DNA of 45,095 bases from positions 1-45,095 of the forward strand of contig CANLHC010000002.1 in assembly GCA_947490625.1 (NCBI GenBank). Reading direction: 5' to 3'. The translations under genes were made by a program, and so were the position numbers. Each line of letters starts with the position of its first letter. Positions within the stretch are counted from its first letter, which is position 1. The stretch comes from Candidatus Nanopelagicaceae bacterium (lineage in GTDB: Bacteria; Actinomycetota; Actinomycetes; Nanopelagicales; Nanopelagicaceae). This document shows, one piece after another, positions 16,887 through 24,899 of this stretch. The notes beneath the pieces were generated by a model that saw only the letters and a program-made list of their open reading frames with translations, was not told the origin of the DNA and did no database searches.

Positions 16887-16952
16887 TAAAGCCTCTTATT
16901 TACCCCTCAAAAGGGTGAAACGGGTCACCATGATTGAGCCGGATCCACGATG

Positions 16953-16958
16953 TAGACT
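16953..16958 (+). promoter_or_regulatory. -10 box of receiver-like gene, leaderless type
   Basis: TAGACT is followed by 6 bases and ATG 16965, with no ribosome binding site. Confidence 0.6.
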
Positions 16959-16964
16959 TTCGCC

Positions 16965-17396
16965 ATGGATGCAACGCAGAAACCTCTGACAATCGTTATG
17001 TACTCAGATGACAAGACGGTTCGCTCGCACATCACCGCCGCCTTAGGGTCGCGGGTTGCCCCAGACCTTGCTCCTCATCGCATCGTCGAGTGTGCCACGG
17101 GCCCTGCTCTGCGCCTCTATGTCGATGGTCGTGCACGAACTGGAGATGTCGATATTGACCTGTTTATTCTTGATGCTGAGGCAGCTCCCGAAGGCGGGAT
17201 GGGGATTGCTCGCCAATTAAAAGATGAAGTTTTTAACTGCCCACCGGTTCTCTTAATCACTGCTCGCAAAGAGGATGCCTGGCTAGCAACATGGTCGCGA
17301 GCTGAGGCAAATGTTCTACACCCGATTGACCCATTCACATTGGCCGAGACCGTGGCAGATTTGCTCCGTACCTCGATTGCCCGAGTAAAGGCGTAG
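16965..17396 (+). CDS. Response-regulator receiver-like protein, stand-alone
   Basis: A 143-residue protein with the alternating strand/helix pattern of CheY-like receiver domains: TIVMYSDDKTVR at the N-terminus with the acidic pair, DLFILDAEAAPEGG with a candidate phosphate-acceptor Asp near residue 65-69, LLITARKEDAW at the position of the Thr/Ser switch, and HPIDPFTL at the position of the conserved Lys-Pro loop, where the Lys is absent. There is no output domain and no kinase gene nearby. Loss of the Lys suggests a degenerate receiver that may not be phosphorylated. Similar small proteins occur between ctaE and trpD in other actinobacteria. Confidence 0.7.
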   Translation: MDATQKPLTIVMYSDDKTVRSHITAALGSRVAPDLAPHRIVECATGPALRLYVDGRARTGDVDIDLFILDAEAAPEGGMGIARQLKDEVFNCPPVLLITARKEDAWLATWSRAEANVLHPIDPFTLAETVADLLRTSIARVKA

Positions 17397-17422
17397 AGAT
17401 CTCTCAGTCTCACGTTCTCAAA

Positions 17423-17428
17423 AAGGAG
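17423..17428 (+). promoter_or_regulatory. Ribosome binding site of trpD
   Basis: AAGGAG lies 8 bases before ATG 17437. It is one of the few canonical ribosome binding sites in the window and contrasts with the leaderless starts nearby. Confidence 0.7.
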
Positions 17429-17436
17429 ACTCAGCA

Positions 17437-18468
17437 ATGACATGGATTGAGAGCATTGGTCGACTTCACAGCGGCATTGATTTAGAGCCACATGAGGTTT
17501 CTTCAATAATGCAGACCATCCTTGAGGGGCGAGCAGAGGTAAGTGATATTAAGGAGTTTTTACTCGCCTTGAAGAAGAAGGGCGAAAGTGCAGATGAGGT
17601 AAGCGCACTCGTTGCAGAGATGTTTCGCCACAGCTCTCCGATCAGCATTACAGATCGCTCGGTCGACACGGTCGGTACCGGTGGCGATGGTGCTCAGACA
17701 ATAAATATTTCGACAACTGCAGCAATTATTGCCGCCTCAGCAGGAGCGCGCGTTGTTAAACATGGAAATCGTGCGGCATCGAGTAAATCAGGTTCAGGGG
17801 ATCTACTTGAAGCACTTGGCGTCGCCATCACACTCGACGGTCCTAAGGTCGCTCAATGCGTAAAGCAGTTAGGGATCGGATTCTGTTTCGCGCCAATATT
17901 CCATCCTGCGATGAGATATGCAGCCCCAGCACGGAAAGAGCTAGGAGTGCCTACCGTATTTAACATTCTTGGACCTTTGGCCAATCCAGCTAAACCACAG
18001 GCGGCGGCTATTGGTGTTGCTGATGATCGAATGCATCGTGTGATGGCGCAAGTGTTAGCTACTCGCGGAGTTGATGGATTTGTATTCCGTGGCGATGACG
18101 GCCTTGATGAAATAACGCTATCGACAACCACCTCTGTACTGACTATTGGTGAGGGAAAGATTCAGAGCGATCGAATCGACCCACTAGATTTTGGAATTGC
18201 GCGAGCCCCGATTGTTGATTTAGTGGGTGGCGATGCAACGGAGAACGCGCGAATCACAACAGCTATTTTTGAAGGTGAGACCGGTGCACCGCGTGATGCG
18301 GTACTGCTCAACGCAGCTGCCGCAATTGCCGCATTCGACGGTGAGACTGATTTAGGTATTCACGAACGAATCTCGAAATCCCTGGCGAAGGCCAGTAGCG
18401 CTCTTGATTCTGGGGCCACTCGACGACTACTCACAGAGTGGGTCGCCTTCTCGCAGTCGCTGGTGTAG
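17437..18468 (+). CDS. trpD: Anthranilate phosphoribosyltransferase
   Basis: TrpD transfers the phosphoribosyl group of PRPP to anthranilate, the second step of tryptophan synthesis. The 343-residue protein has the signature VDTVGTGGDGAQTINIST at residues 76-93, the KHGNRAASSKSGS motif that follows, and the later GDDGLDEI. The length is normal. No other trp gene is adjacent; the trpD-near-ctaE arrangement is known from mycobacteria. It has its own ribosome binding site and follows the receiver-like gene by 40 bases. Its 3' end overlaps the convergent exonuclease gene by 38 bases. Confidence 0.96.
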   Translation: MTWIESIGRLHSGIDLEPHEVSSIMQTILEGRAEVSDIKEFLLALKKKGESADEVSALVAEMFRHSSPISITDRSVDTVGTGGDGAQTINISTTAAIIAASAGARVVKHGNRAASSKSGSGDLLEALGVAITLDGPKVAQCVKQLGIGFCFAPIFHPAMRYAAPARKELGVPTVFNILGPLANPAKPQAAAIGVADDRMHRVMAQVLATRGVDGFVFRGDDGLDEITLSTTTSVLTIGEGKIQSDRIDPLDFGIARAPIVDLVGGDATENARITTAIFEGETGAPRDAVLLNAAAAIAAFDGETDLGIHERISKSLAKASSALDSGATRRLLTEWVAFSQSLV

Positions 18469-19099
18469 CAACGCGCGATTTTTGTGTCGGCTTTCTGCCA
18501 CCGCCGAGTAATTGATTGATCGTAAAAATATCAAAGGTACCCAATCGCTCAATGACACCGTGAAGCACATCAACAGTTGCTTCTGCATCATCTAGGGCTC
18601 TGTGATTTGGTGCAATGTGTGTATCGAAGTATTCCGCCAGAGTTCCTAACTGGTAATTGGCAACATCATCTTTTGTAAGGACAAGTCGGGCCAGTTTTAC
18701 AGTGTCGAGTACTCGAAAGTCGGGCCAGATGTAGCCATGAAGAGCAGATGCTGTTTTAAGAAATGAGAGATCAAAGGGTGCGTTATGAGCGACAAATACG
18801 CTCTCTTCGGGGCTGCCGATAAATTCACAGAGCATAGGAAGAACTGTTTGAATCGACGGTGCGTCAGCCAGCATCTGATCAGTGATTCCGGTGAGTTCGA
18901 CGATGAACGGTGAGAGCGGAGTAGATGGATTGATGAGTGTGTGGAAAGTACCTTTCACATCCCCGCCACAGACTTTAACTGCGCCGATCTCGGTGATTGC
19001 GCTACCGGTACGTGCGGAGGCTCCAGATGTCTCTAGGTCGAGAACAACGAAGGTGACATCACTGAGCTGCCGATCTGGCACAAACTTTCGTTGAGTCAT
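18431..19099 (-). CDS. DEDDh 3'-5' exonuclease (DnaQ-like), short form
   Basis: A 222-residue protein with the Exo motifs of the DnaQ family: VVLDLETSG near residue 18 (catalytic Asp-Glu), VAHNAPFDLSFL near 104-115 and HRALDDAEATVDVL near 169-182 (His and Asp). It resembles the N-terminal half of actinobacterial proteins in which the exonuclease is fused to a UvrC-like GIY-YIG domain. Here the chain stops about 30 residues after the exonuclease with a basic tail, so the second half is absent. The start ATG 19099 has TACCGT 6 bases upstream. A DNA repair or RNA-trimming role is possible. Confidence 0.88.
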   Translation of the reverse strand: MTQRKFVPDRQLSDVTFVVLDLETSGASARTGSAITEIGAVKVCGGDVKGTFHTLINPSTPLSPFIVELTGITDQMLADAPSIQTVLPMLCEFIGSPEESVFVAHNAPFDLSFLKTASALHGYIWPDFRVLDTVKLARLVLTKDDVANYQLGTLAEYFDTHIAPNHRALDDAEATVDVLHGVIERLGTFDIFTINQLLGGGRKPTQKSRVATPATARRRPTL

Positions 19100-19105
19100 G
19101 GAGCT

Positions 19106-19111
19106 ACGGTA
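19106..19111 (-). promoter_or_regulatory. -10 box of DnaQ-like gene, leaderless type
   Basis: TACCGT on minus lies 6 bases before ATG 19099, with no ribosome binding site. Confidence 0.4.
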
Positions 19112-19131
19112 GAGCGATCAACTGACAAAAA

Positions 19132-19410
19132 CTACTTCTTCTTACGCTTGATCACTCGCTTGGCTTGGGCAGTGAATTTGTCTGTCTCTTTCTTCAACCG
19201 GGAGAACACGATTTCGGCCCATGCAAATTCAGTTGCCAGTATTGCTACACCAAGGACTACCAGTGGTAATCCGGGGGCCAAGGGCAAGAAGAGGGAAACT
19301 ATCCCGAAAATTGTGAGTGAGGATCCAACGACGGCCACAATGATCCATCTCAGAGGATGGGGCAAGTGTCTCCAGACATTGTCGAACTTCCGTCGAAAAT
19401 TCAGCGCCAT
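19132..19410 (-). CDS. PGPGW-type small membrane protein
   Basis: A 92-residue protein with an amphipathic N-terminus, two or three hydrophobic segments (about residues 21-60) and the SLFLPLAPGLPLVVLGVAIL stretch typical of the PGPGW (TIGR02611-like) family. The C-terminus is strongly basic (KKETDKFTAQAKRVIKRKKK). The function is unknown. It begins at ATG 19410, 85 bases from the divergent aldo/keto reductase gene, and ends 20 bases upstream of the exonuclease promoter. It may be cotranscribed with that gene. Confidence 0.75.
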   Translation of the reverse strand: MALNFRRKFDNVWRHLPHPLRWIIVAVVGSSLTIFGIVSLFLPLAPGLPLVVLGVAILATEFAWAEIVFSRLKKETDKFTAQAKRVIKRKKK

Positions 19411-19482
19411 GTGATTCTTCCGTCCGTGTTCATGTTGGGCAGAGTCTATCCCACCCTACTTTCCTATACATCTTCAATGGCG

Positions 19483-19488
19483 TAGATT
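19483..19488 (+). promoter_or_regulatory. -10 box of aldo/keto reductase gene, leaderless type
   Basis: TAGATT lies 7 bases before ATG 19496, with no ribosome binding site. Confidence 0.55.
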
Positions 19489-19495
19489 CTCAGGC

Positions 19496-20497
19496 ATGGA
19501 ATATAGACGCCTTGGCAGTACCGGAATGTACGTATCAGAAATTTCTTATGGAAACTGGATCACCCATGGTTCCCAAGTTGAGCAAGATGCCGCCATTAAA
19601 TGCGTTAAGACAGCCCTCGATGTAGGTATCACGACTTTTGATACGGCAGATGCTTATGCCGGCACTAGGGCCGAGACTGTTCTAGGAAAAGCTCTCAAAG
19701 GTGTTCGGCGCGAATCATATGAGCTTTTTACTAAGGTCTACTGGCCAACAGGAGATGGAAAGAACGACCGCGGACTCTCACGTAAGCACATCATGGAATC
19801 CTGCCATGCCTCGCTCAAGCGACTGAATGTGGAGAATATCGATCTTTATCAGATGCACCGATTCGATGTGGAAACACCGCTCGAGGAATCACTGCAAGCC
19901 TTTGAAGATCTCATTCGTCAAGGAAAAGTTAACTACATTGGATTTTCGGAATGGACGGCCGGTCAGATTTCCGCAGCACTAAAAATCCAAGATCAACGTG
20001 GCTTCTCTCGCTTTGTTTCAAGCCAGCCGCAATATTCAGCACTATGGCGAATTATTGAAGCGGAAGTGGTCCCACTATCTCGCAAGGAAGGTATAGGACA
20101 GATTGTGTGGTCCCCGGTAACCCAAGGAGTTCTCACAGGAAAGTACAAGCCAGGTGGAAAACTTCCAGCGGGATCTCGTGCCACAGATAAGAAGAGTGGC
20201 GCAGGAATGATCTCTCGCTGGATGCGCGATGATGTTTTGGAAGCCGTTCAAAAGCTTGCACCTATTGCAGATTCAGTAGGGCTCACAATGTCGCAACTCG
20301 CTATCGCCTGGGTCTTGCAAAATGACAACGTCTCTTCAGCGATTATGGGTGCAACAAAGCCTTCTCAGGTAAAGGAAAACGTGAAGGCCGCTGGAGTAAA
20401 GCTGGACACATCGGTAATGAGTGCTATTGATAAGGCTCTTGGCTCGCTTCCAGAACGCGACCCAAAACTTACGACCAGTCCACAATCACGTCCGTAG
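19496..20497 (+). CDS. Aldo/keto reductase, Kv-beta-like
   Basis: A 333-residue NADPH-dependent oxidoreductase with the TIM-barrel pattern and the complete catalytic tetrad: D49 and Y54 in FDTADAY, K80 in FTKVYW, and H121 in YQMHRF. The C-terminal cofactor loop is MGATKPSQVKENV. The segment IGFSEWTAGQIS and the length place it in the branch that includes potassium-channel beta subunits and bacterial general reductases. The substrate is unknown. It is followed after 12 bases by the M3 peptidase gene, so the two probably form an operon. Confidence 0.9.
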   Translation: MEYRRLGSTGMYVSEISYGNWITHGSQVEQDAAIKCVKTALDVGITTFDTADAYAGTRAETVLGKALKGVRRESYELFTKVYWPTGDGKNDRGLSRKHIMESCHASLKRLNVENIDLYQMHRFDVETPLEESLQAFEDLIRQGKVNYIGFSEWTAGQISAALKIQDQRGFSRFVSSQPQYSALWRIIEAEVVPLSRKEGIGQIVWSPVTQGVLTGKYKPGGKLPAGSRATDKKSGAGMISRWMRDDVLEAVQKLAPIADSVGLTMSQLAIAWVLQNDNVSSAIMGATKPSQVKENVKAAGVKLDTSVMSAIDKALGSLPERDPKLTTSPQSRP

Positions 20498-20509
20498 AAG
20501 GCGATCTAC

Positions 20510-22546
20510 ATGGCTGAGAATATCTTTTTAAAGAGAAGCGTCCTTGAGTACGAACTTCCTGATTTTCGCCAGCTGGAAGAAGAACACTATCTAGACGGTT
20601 TTTACAAAGGAACAGCAGCGCAGCTAGAAGAAGTCGAAGCAATCATTGCTTCAGGTGAGCCAACTTTTGAAAACACTATTGTCGCGCTTGAAAAAAGTGG
20701 GCAGATTTTATCGAGGATGCTCAATGTCTTCTATAACAAATCATCCAGTGATACCAATGACGCACTAGATGCGATTGAAGAAGAAATCGCTCCCAAGTTG
20801 TCGGCACACCAAGACGCAATTTCTCTCAATCCCGCGCTCTTTTCTCGGATTAAGGCTTTGTACGATAAGCGGGATTCGCTAGCTCTCTCATCAGAAGACG
20901 CATGGTTGCTGGAAAAGTACTACCGAGATTTTGTCTATGCCGGTGCTCACCTGAAGCAGGAGCAACGAGCTGAGTTGACCAAAATTAACGAGCGGCTTTC
21001 GTCGTTAGAGACGCAGTTTTCTAAGAACTTATTGACTGACACTAATGAGAGCGCATTAATTGTTGATTCAATTGCTGAACTGGCAGGGCTATCCGCAGGA
21101 GAGATCGAGGCGGCCGCTGATGCGGCCAAGGCTCGTGGACTAAAGGGAAAATTCCTCCTAGCGATGGTGAATTTTAGTGGTAACCCGATGCTGGAAAGTC
21201 TTGAGGTTCGTTCTACGCGCGAACGCATCATGAAGGCATCTTTACTTCGCGGCAATCGTGACAATGATTCTGACACCAAGAAAATCATTGTGGAGATGGC
21301 CAAGCTTCGTGCAATACGCGCACAGCTCTTTGGAAAGAAGACACACGCCGAATACATCATCGCTGAGCAGACTGCTGGAAGTGTAGAAAATGTTCATGCA
21401 ATGCTGCGCAAGATCGCACCAGCTGCGGTACGCAACGCTCGCGCTGAGGGTGCTGATATTCAAGCGATGATCAAAGATTCTGGTGAAAACTTTGACCTAG
21501 CTAGCTGGGATTGGGATTTCTACACAGAGAAGGTCCGCAAGGCTAAACACAATATCGATTCAAGCGCCATGCGTCCGTACTTTGAATTAGAGCGAGTACT
21601 CAGCGATGGCGTCTTCTTTGCAGCCAATAAACTCTTTGGTATCTCGTTTAAGGAACGCCCGGACTTAGTCACCTATCACCCAGAAGCACGCGCCTTTGAA
21701 GTGTTCAATGAAGATGGCAGCAAACTCGGGCTCTTTATTGGAGACTTCTACACACGAGACTCAAAGCGCGGTGGCGCATGGATGAATAATCTTGTCGATC
21801 AGAATTTTCTTCTTGGTCAGTTGCCGGTCGTAGTAAATAACCTCAACATTCCTAAGCCAGCGGCAGGACAGCCGACACTGCTTACCTACGACGAAATCGT
21901 TACCTTGTTCCACGAGTTCGGGCATGCACTCCATGGGCTTCTCTCTCGCGTTACCTATCCGCGCGTATCAGGAACAAATGTTCAGCGAGATTTCGTAGAA
22001 TTCCCTTCACAAGTAAATGAGATGTGGATCCTGTGGCCAGAAGTCGTCTCCAACTACGCCAAGCATCATGAGACGGGAGAAGTACTTCCGCAAGATCTCA
22101 TTGATCGCCTCAAAGGTGCATCAACTTTCAATGAAGGTCACGCAACAACGAGTTACCTCGCAGCGTCAATCCTTGACTTAGCGTGGCACTCCTTAGAAGC
22201 CGGAGAGGATGTTTCAGATGTTGTGGCATTCGAAGAACAAGCGATAAAAGATTACGGACTTGATTATCACGCGGTGCCAACTCGTTATCGCAGCACCTAT
22301 TTCTCTCACATCTTCGGTGGCGGATATTCAGCTGGGTATTACGGTTACATCTGGAGTGAAGTTCTTGATGCCGAATCAGTGCAATGGTTTAAGGATAATG
22401 GTGGGTTGACTCGCACAAATGGTGATCACTTCCGCAAAGAGCTGCTCAGTCGTGGTGGTTCAATTGATTCAATGACTATGTTCAAGAATTTCCGTGGGCG
22501 TGAAGCGACGATCACGCCTCTTCTTAAGCGCCGTGGGCTGGAGTAA
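20510..22546 (+). CDS. dcp: M3-family metallopeptidase (peptidyl-dipeptidase Dcp type)
   Basis: A 678-residue cytoplasmic zinc peptidase predicted to cleave short peptides, probably removing C-terminal dipeptides. The zinc motif HEFGHALHG sits near residues 469-477, with the third ligand Glu about 25-30 residues later in EFPSQVNEMW. The region SHIFGGGYSAGYYGYIWSEV near 604-623 is typical of the M3 active-site loop. The length is normal for Dcp. A weak GAAGG-like site precedes the ATG. The 3' end overlaps the convergent phosphatase gene by 23 bases. Dcp versus oligopeptidase A is not certain from sequence. Confidence 0.9.
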   Translation: MAENIFLKRSVLEYELPDFRQLEEEHYLDGFYKGTAAQLEEVEAIIASGEPTFENTIVALEKSGQILSRMLNVFYNKSSSDTNDALDAIEEEIAPKLSAHQDAISLNPALFSRIKALYDKRDSLALSSEDAWLLEKYYRDFVYAGAHLKQEQRAELTKINERLSSLETQFSKNLLTDTNESALIVDSIAELAGLSAGEIEAAADAAKARGLKGKFLLAMVNFSGNPMLESLEVRSTRERIMKASLLRGNRDNDSDTKKIIVEMAKLRAIRAQLFGKKTHAEYIIAEQTAGSVENVHAMLRKIAPAAVRNARAEGADIQAMIKDSGENFDLASWDWDFYTEKVRKAKHNIDSSAMRPYFELERVLSDGVFFAANKLFGISFKERPDLVTYHPEARAFEVFNEDGSKLGLFIGDFYTRDSKRGGAWMNNLVDQNFLLGQLPVVVNNLNIPKPAAGQPTLLTYDEIVTLFHEFGHALHGLLSRVTYPRVSGTNVQRDFVEFPSQVNEMWILWPEVVSNYAKHHETGEVLPQDLIDRLKGASTFNEGHATTSYLAASILDLAWHSLEAGEDVSDVVAFEEQAIKDYGLDYHAVPTRYRSTYFSHIFGGGYSAGYYGYIWSEVLDAESVQWFKDNGGLTRTNGDHFRKELLSRGGSIDSMTMFKNFRGREATITPLLKRRGLE

Positions 22547-23033
22547 TAGTGTCAATAAACCCGTCGACGGCAGACTCGATCATCTTTAACACCTTTTCGT
22601 AGGCACCTTCAGGTTGGTTGTAAGGATCCGGAACTTCGAGCTGGTGGTATTGACTCGATAACGGATCTATCTCTTGCAGCTCAGGATCAAAGCTTCGGAG
22701 GTAGAAAACCTTCTTCGCTTCTTCTTGACTCGGGGCTATGGAAATCACGTTTTCGAAGTTGCTTGAATCCATTACTAATATGTAATCATTGACGAAAAAA
22801 TCGTTGACTTTAAACTGTGACACTTCGTGGTGATGAACGTATCCAGCCTTTTCCCAAACTTTCTTTGATGTTGGATGCGGACCTTGCCCGACATGCCAAC
22901 CGCTCGTTCCTGAACTACTTACGATGATCTCGATGCCAGTTGTTGATCGCGCTTTGCTTGCTAGCACCGCAGCGGCCATGGGGGAGCGACAGATATTTCC
23001 TAAACAGACCATCGCCACGTGAAGAGAAGCCAT
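22524..23033 (-). CDS. Low-molecular-weight protein-tyrosine phosphatase
   Basis: A 169-residue phosphatase with the active-site loop CLGNICRS (nucleophile C10, R16) at the N-terminus and the general-acid motif DPY at 136-138. It may dephosphorylate tyrosine-phosphorylated proteins or phospho-arginine; the target is unknown. The start ATG 23033 has TAGGCT 6 bases upstream. It is divergent from the methyltransferase gene, and the two -10 boxes lie within 20 bases. It overlaps the end of dcp. Confidence 0.93.
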   Translation of the reverse strand: MASLHVAMVCLGNICRSPMAAAVLASKARSTTGIEIIVSSSGTSGWHVGQGPHPTSKKVWEKAGYVHHHEVSQFKVNDFFVNDYILVMDSSNFENVISIAPSQEEAKKVFYLRSFDPELQEIDPLSSQYHQLEVPDPYNQPEGAYEKVLKMIESAVDGFIDTITPAHGA

Positions 23034-23039
23034 GACACA

Positions 23040-23045
23040 AGCCTA
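23040..23045 (-). promoter_or_regulatory. -10 box of phosphatase gene, leaderless type
   Basis: TAGGCT on minus lies 6 bases before ATG 23033. The promoter must overlap that of the divergent methyltransferase gene. Confidence 0.6.
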
Positions 23046-23053
23046 TTCTCCTT

Positions 23054-23059
23054 TAGACT
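23054..23059 (+). promoter_or_regulatory. -10 box of methyltransferase gene, leaderless type
   Basis: TAGACT lies 6 bases before GTG 23066, which favours this GTG over the ATG at 23072. Confidence 0.6.
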
Positions 23060-23065
23060 CGTCGA

Positions 23066-23848
23066 GTGAATATGGACATCGTTCTCATCGTTTTTCTAGT
23101 GATCACTGTGGTTGGTATCGCCTACCTCGTTAGAAGTATGCGAGCGTTACACCGAAAGCTCAACCGCAATGCCGATCGAACATCTAGAGAGCTAACAACT
23201 CAGACATCGCGAATCAAGGATGAGATTGGCAATGCCTATCATCAAGTAGAAGCGATTGAGCAGCTTCTTCCACTACTCAAGCTAAAAGCTCCCTTGCCAC
23301 CATCGCGCGGATGGGCAGCTTCACCGGACTTTCTTCTATCACTTGCCCATCTGACACAAAAGATTCGACCAAGATTGGCGGTTGAACTTGGTTCGGGGAC
23401 ATCAACGCTAGTACTAGCAAAGTCTGGCGCGAGGAAAGTCATCAGCCTTGACCATTCCCATGAATTTGGAAGTCAGACAAGAGAGATGCTTTCAAGCCAC
23501 GGAGTTCGTGGAGTTGAGATTCGAATTAACGAATTAGAGACGTATCCCAAGGGTTACAAGTGGTATGCCAAATCATCATTTAAAGGATTGGCAAAGATTG
23601 ATCTTCTGGTTATCGATGGGCCTCCGAGTTCGACAAATGCCGATGCGAGATATCCGGCGCTAGAGCATTTGATTCCGTTGCTCTCGCCGAAGGCAACAAT
23701 TGTTCTCGATGATGTTTTCCGCGAAGAAGAGCGCAAGCTGGCAGATGCCATCGTTGCCGCACTTCCGGGTCACATGTTGAGAATTCTTTCGCATGAAAAG
23801 GGTACGGCGGTTATCTCTCCTTCCTCAGGAAAAAGAGTTTTCTCATGA
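23066..23848 (+). CDS. Membrane-anchored class I methyltransferase
   Basis: A 260-residue protein. Residues 4-24 form one membrane helix, followed by a charged, probably coiled-coil linker (about 27-70), then a Rossmann-fold methyltransferase domain of the Methyltransf_24 type. The SAM-binding motif is AVELGSGTSTLVLAKS near residues 110-125, with VISLDHSHEFG as motif II and LLVIDGPPSSTNADARYPAL as the acidic loop. The acceptor is unknown; membrane anchoring suggests a lipid, glycan or surface precursor. The stop overlaps the kinase gene as ATGA, so the two are translated together. Confidence 0.78.
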   Translation: MNMDIVLIVFLVITVVGIAYLVRSMRALHRKLNRNADRTSRELTTQTSRIKDEIGNAYHQVEAIEQLLPLLKLKAPLPPSRGWAASPDFLLSLAHLTQKIRPRLAVELGSGTSTLVLAKSGARKVISLDHSHEFGSQTREMLSSHGVRGVEIRINELETYPKGYKWYAKSSFKGLAKIDLLVIDGPPSSTNADARYPALEHLIPLLSPKATIVLDDVFREEERKLADAIVAALPGHMLRILSHEKGTAVISPSSGKRVFS

Positions 23849-24825
23849 GTTCTTTCTTCGACCTGTCCCAGGATTTGCAGATAAAGCAACTGGAGCTCTT
23901 TGCCACTGAAATTCTTAAACACTATCCGATCGAGGTAGCGTCAGCAGTTTCTATAAATTACGAATACAACGCGACGCTGAAGATAGAAGCGACAAATGGG
24001 CAATTGTTTGCCCTTCGGATCAACATCAACTCACCACGGACACCAGAGAATCTGAAAGCTGAAATAGCGTGGGTTCGCTCACTAGCCGAAGACGCTCGCG
24101 TGGTGGTACCTGAGCCAATTGCGAATAATGATGGAAATTTTTATACATCGATCTTTCACGAGGCTTCGCAACGCACCTTGCACTGCGTTCTCTATTCGTG
24201 GCTATTCGGGGCAGAACTCGGTGATGAACCCACGGTAGAACAATTACACGCTTTAGGAGCCGCTATGGCCACTATGCATCTTGCTTCAAAGGACTTCTCT
24301 TGCCCTTCTGGATCAACGCTTCCTTCATTTATCGATCCATTGTGGGAGACCGAAGATTATCTTTTGAGCGAAAAAAGTGTCCTCGATTCACCAACACGCA
24401 AAGTAATTTCAGAAGCGATGGATGTGATCAGAAGCGAAACCGTGAGGTTATTCTCTGAAAATAAGCCACAAATCATTCATGCGGACTTACACGGCTGGAA
24501 TGTTATGTGGAACAACGGATCTCTGTCCGTCTTCGATTTTGACGATTGTGGCATCGGATTACCCTTACAAGATTTAGCAACCGCGATTTACTATCTAGAT
24601 ACACCAGAGCAGGACGCTGCGCTCAAAGAGGGGTATGCATCGATCGCGCCGCTACCCCAGTACAGCCAGCAGGAGATGGAGATGCTCTTGTTGCAACGTC
24701 GTATCGTTCTACTGAATTATCTCTACGAAACTTCAAATCTTGAACATCGATCGATGATTCCGGAATACCAGGAAGAAACTCTCAGGCGAATTGGAGTTTT
24801 TCAAAAATCGGTTGAGAACAAGTAG
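23845..24825 (+). CDS. APH-fold kinase (aminoglycoside/homoserine/choline kinase-like)
   Basis: A 326-residue protein with the small-molecule kinase fold. The catalytic loop is IHADLHGWNVMW with D214 and N219, and the metal site is VFDFDDCGIG (229-238). The N-lobe has LFALRININ with the expected basic position near residue 58. The family includes homoserine kinase ThrB2, choline/ethanolamine kinases and aminoglycoside phosphotransferases; nothing here settles the substrate. The 4-base overlap with the anchored methyltransferase suggests both modify the same metabolite or surface component. Confidence 0.8.
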   Translation: MSSFFDLSQDLQIKQLELFATEILKHYPIEVASAVSINYEYNATLKIEATNGQLFALRININSPRTPENLKAEIAWVRSLAEDARVVVPEPIANNDGNFYTSIFHEASQRTLHCVLYSWLFGAELGDEPTVEQLHALGAAMATMHLASKDFSCPSGSTLPSFIDPLWETEDYLLSEKSVLDSPTRKVISEAMDVIRSETVRLFSENKPQIIHADLHGWNVMWNNGSLSVFDFDDCGIGLPLQDLATAIYYLDTPEQDAALKEGYASIAPLPQYSQQEMEMLLLQRRIVLLNYLYETSNLEHRSMIPEYQEETLRRIGVFQKSVENK

Positions 24826-24887
24826 CGGCTTGAGAGCACCTCAGCCGAGCTTTGCGCCAAGGTCTACCTATTTGCATAGGGTCTCGT

Positions 24888-24893
24888 TACAAT
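24888..24893 (+). promoter_or_regulatory. -10 box of sulfotransferase-like gene, leaderless type
   Basis: TACAAT lies 6 bases before GTG 24900. It selects this GTG over an in-frame TTG at 24852. Confidence 0.55.
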
Positions 24894-24899
24894 CTCACA

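Noticed and set aside
16899-16917. Possible hairpin CCCT-CAAA-AGGG upstream of the receiver-like gene
   Set aside because: The stem is only 4 bp, with no T-run and no link to a stop codon.
20947-21360. Open frame opposite dcp
   Set aside because: It is antisense to the M3 peptidase gene and serine/arginine-rich in the way shadow frames are.
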